Assembly: GCA_045580025.1 (NCBI GenBank)
Contig: JAZNNB010000055.1
Location: forward strand, 1-15,477
From: SIG440 sp045580025
Lineage (GTDB): Bacteria; Bacillota; Clostridia; Monoglobales; Monoglobaceae
Direction of reading: 5' to 3'
DNA length: 15,477 nucleotides
Shown: positions 14,414 to 15,477 of the stretch, piece by piece
Numbering within the stretch: the first letter of the stretch is position 1
How the letters are laid out: each line of letters starts with the position of its first letter
The notes under the pieces: generated by a model
What the model saw: only the letters and a program-made list of their open reading frames with translations
What the model was told of the DNA's origin: nothing
The model's database searches: none
Position numbers and translations under genes: made by a program

Positions 14414-15340
14414 TTAAGCTTTTTGGCAAATAACCCTTTCAAATATTTTGTCAATTTCAGTTTTTTTTGGCGGATTTGTTCCCTCTGTGAGACATGCAGC
14501 TGTCCCAAACGCTGCCGCAAGCCTGAGAGCATCCTCTACCCCAAAACCATTTGTCATTCCTGCAATAAATCCTGCAATCAGGCTATCTCCGGCACCTATT
14601 GTGGAAACCACCTCCACTTTCGGCACTGATATAACAAATTTATGGTTTTGGTTACAGTACGAAAATCCCTGTTCCCCAAGGGAAACAATCACGTTTTCTA
14701 TACCTCTTCCACAAAGCTCCTCTGCAAGTTTCAATGCATCTCGGGTGCTTTCAGCCTTTTCTTTGGTCAGCTGTGCAATTTCTTGCTCGTTTGGTTTTAT
14801 CAAGAATGGCTTTATCCTGAAAAGCTCGTTCTTTGAAAACGAGTTGCAATCCACTATGATTTTCGCTCCAAGCCCCTTTATTTTTACAAGAAATTCAGCA
14901 GCCTTTTCTGTTGAAATTCCTTTCGGAAGTCTGCCTGTAAATGTAACTATTGCATTTTCATCACATTCATTTTTTATAATCCCAAACAGCTCATCAAGGA
15001 TAGATTCACTTATTTCGAAGCCCTCAGCACTTATACGGGTTTCACCATCACTTGTATGAAGTGTAATATTTTCGCGAACCAAACCCTTGGTCATAATGGT
15101 GCGGCACAAAAGACCGTCTTTTTTCAAGGACTCCAAATATTCTTCACTGCCGGATTTTCCAAGAACAAGAAGTGCTGTGTTTTCAACGCCAAAGTTCTTT
15201 AGTGCTCTTGAAATATTTACTCCTTTACCGCCGGCATGCTTTGCCACTGAATGTGCATAATTTTCAGCATGAAGTTTGAAACTTTCAACCCCTAAATGCA
15301 CATCAAATGCCGGATTTAGCGTAATTGTAAAAATTTTCAT
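14414..15340 (-). CDS. PfkB-family sugar-phosphate kinase (1-phosphofructokinase or tagatose-6-phosphate kinase-like)
   Basis: A 308-residue cytoplasmic ribokinase-fold kinase that phosphorylates a sugar phosphate with ATP. It opens with IFTITLNPAFDV, typical of the FruK/LacC group. AGGKGVNISRALKNFG (36-51) is PfkB signature 1, and STIGAGDSLIAGFIAG (246-261) is signature 2 with catalytic base Asp252. KPNEQE (182-187) is the conserved nucleotide-region motif. Length fits FruK. Where FruK proteins usually read D-(T/S)-S-G-x-x-L, this one reads DCNSFSKNEL (164-173), so the substrate is uncertain and I leave the symbol blank. The start follows GGAG by 7-8 nt. There is no PTS gene or DeoR regulator visible beside it; the downstream partner is a MATE exporter. 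Sequence before 15341 belongs to the upstream region. Confidence 0.9.
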   Translation of the reverse strand: MKIFTITLNPAFDVHLGVESFKLHAENYAHSVAKHAGGKGVNISRALKNFGVENTALLVLGKSGSEEYLESLKKDGLLCRTIMTKGLVRENITLHTSDGETRISAEGFEISESILDELFGIIKNECDENAIVTFTGRLPKGISTEKAAEFLVKIKGLGAKIIVDCNSFSKNELFRIKPFLIKPNEQEIAQLTKEKAESTRDALKLAEELCGRGIENVIVSLGEQGFSYCNQNHKFVISVPKVEVVSTIGAGDSLIAGFIAGMTNGFGVEDALRLAAAFGTAACLTEGTNPPKKTEIDKIFERVICQKA

Positions 15341-15477
15341 ATTTCATCTCCGATATGTATTTATTATTTAGACTCGTGTCAAGTTGGGCCAAGAAATCGG
15401 TTATTTTCAATATAAGCAACAAAATTCCACTTTATGTCTTTGATATAACACCGATTTGTTGATTTACCACAATATAC
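15341..15477. other. Region upstream of the PfkB kinase, with a spaced inverted repeat
   Basis: These 137 bases hold no gene that I can support. An 8-bp inverted repeat, AAATCGGT (15394-15401) and ACCGATTT (15450-15457), stands 48 nt apart. A TTGACA (minus strand, 15382-15377) is present, but the matching -10 would be poor (TACATA) and would overlap the ribosome binding site, so I do not call a promoter. Confidence 0.4.

Noticed and set aside
14389..14532. Upstream extension of the MATE protein to 14532
   Set aside because: It lies in the kinase coding region, encodes a basic low-complexity tail unlike MATE proteins, and a Shine-Dalgarno site precedes the GTG at 14388.
15354..15382. TTGACA-17-TACATA as promoter of the kinase operon
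   Set aside because: The -10 is poor and the start point would fall in the ribosome binding site.
1..15477. CRISPR arrays, insertion sequences, tRNA/rRNA, phage or defence genes
   Set aside because: I saw no direct-repeat array, transposase, cloverleaf or ribosomal RNA signature. All sizeable ORFs are accounted for by recognised housekeeping or transport families.

Overview
The window looks like ordinary chromosome of an anaerobic, low-GC, endospore-forming Firmicute of the class Clostridia. The reasons are a pyruvate:ferredoxin oxidoreductase, a clostridial-type glutamate dehydrogenase very close to the Clostridium symbiosum enzyme, a LysM-GH18 spore-cortex hydrolase of the SleL/YaaH type, the Firmicutes gene pair ruvX-DUF1292, purine-rich Shine-Dalgarno sites and AT-rich intergenic regions. 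I cannot name the genus. I see no mobile element, CRISPR array, tRNA or rRNA, and no sign of an undescribed multi-gene system. The most instructive non-coding element is a glycine riboswitch.

Layout. 1-1443 (+): 3' two-fifths of a pyruvate:ferredoxin oxidoreductase, cut by the window edge. It ends at a bidirectional terminator shared with the convergent operon at 1511-3510 (-), which holds an AzgA-type purine permease followed by a purine phosphoribosyltransferase-like protein, with a hairpin between the two. 3722-5065 (-): glutamate dehydrogenase with its own promoter and terminator. 5210-6733 (-): sodium:alanine/glycine symporter (AGCS family), preceded by a consensus promoter, a single glycine aptamer with an upstream 'ghost' aptamer, and a terminator hairpin just before the ribosome binding site. 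7086-8363 (+): LysM-GH18 spore hydrolase. 8500-9858 (+): 11-helix neurotransmitter:sodium symporter (NSS). 9984-12089 (-): type IA topoisomerase (topB-like) with a problematic start codon. 12180-12920 (-): ruvX and a DUF1292 protein. 13015-15340 (-): a PfkB sugar-phosphate kinase followed by a MATE efflux protein.

How the genes fit together. Three neighbouring units deal with amino acids: glutamate dehydrogenase, the glycine-sensing AGCS symporter and the NSS symporter. With the PFOR they suit an organism that takes up and ferments amino acids. That is inference from content, because each unit has its own promoter and terminator. The permease and phosphoribosyltransferase form a compact purine uptake and salvage operon. 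ruvX and DUF1292 are housekeeping. Most transcription units end in a clear intrinsic terminator, so boundaries are well supported except between the MATE gene and ruvX, and upstream of topB. Several apparent long ORFs begin upstream of the true starts, and I trimmed these using ribosome binding sites and family N-termini.
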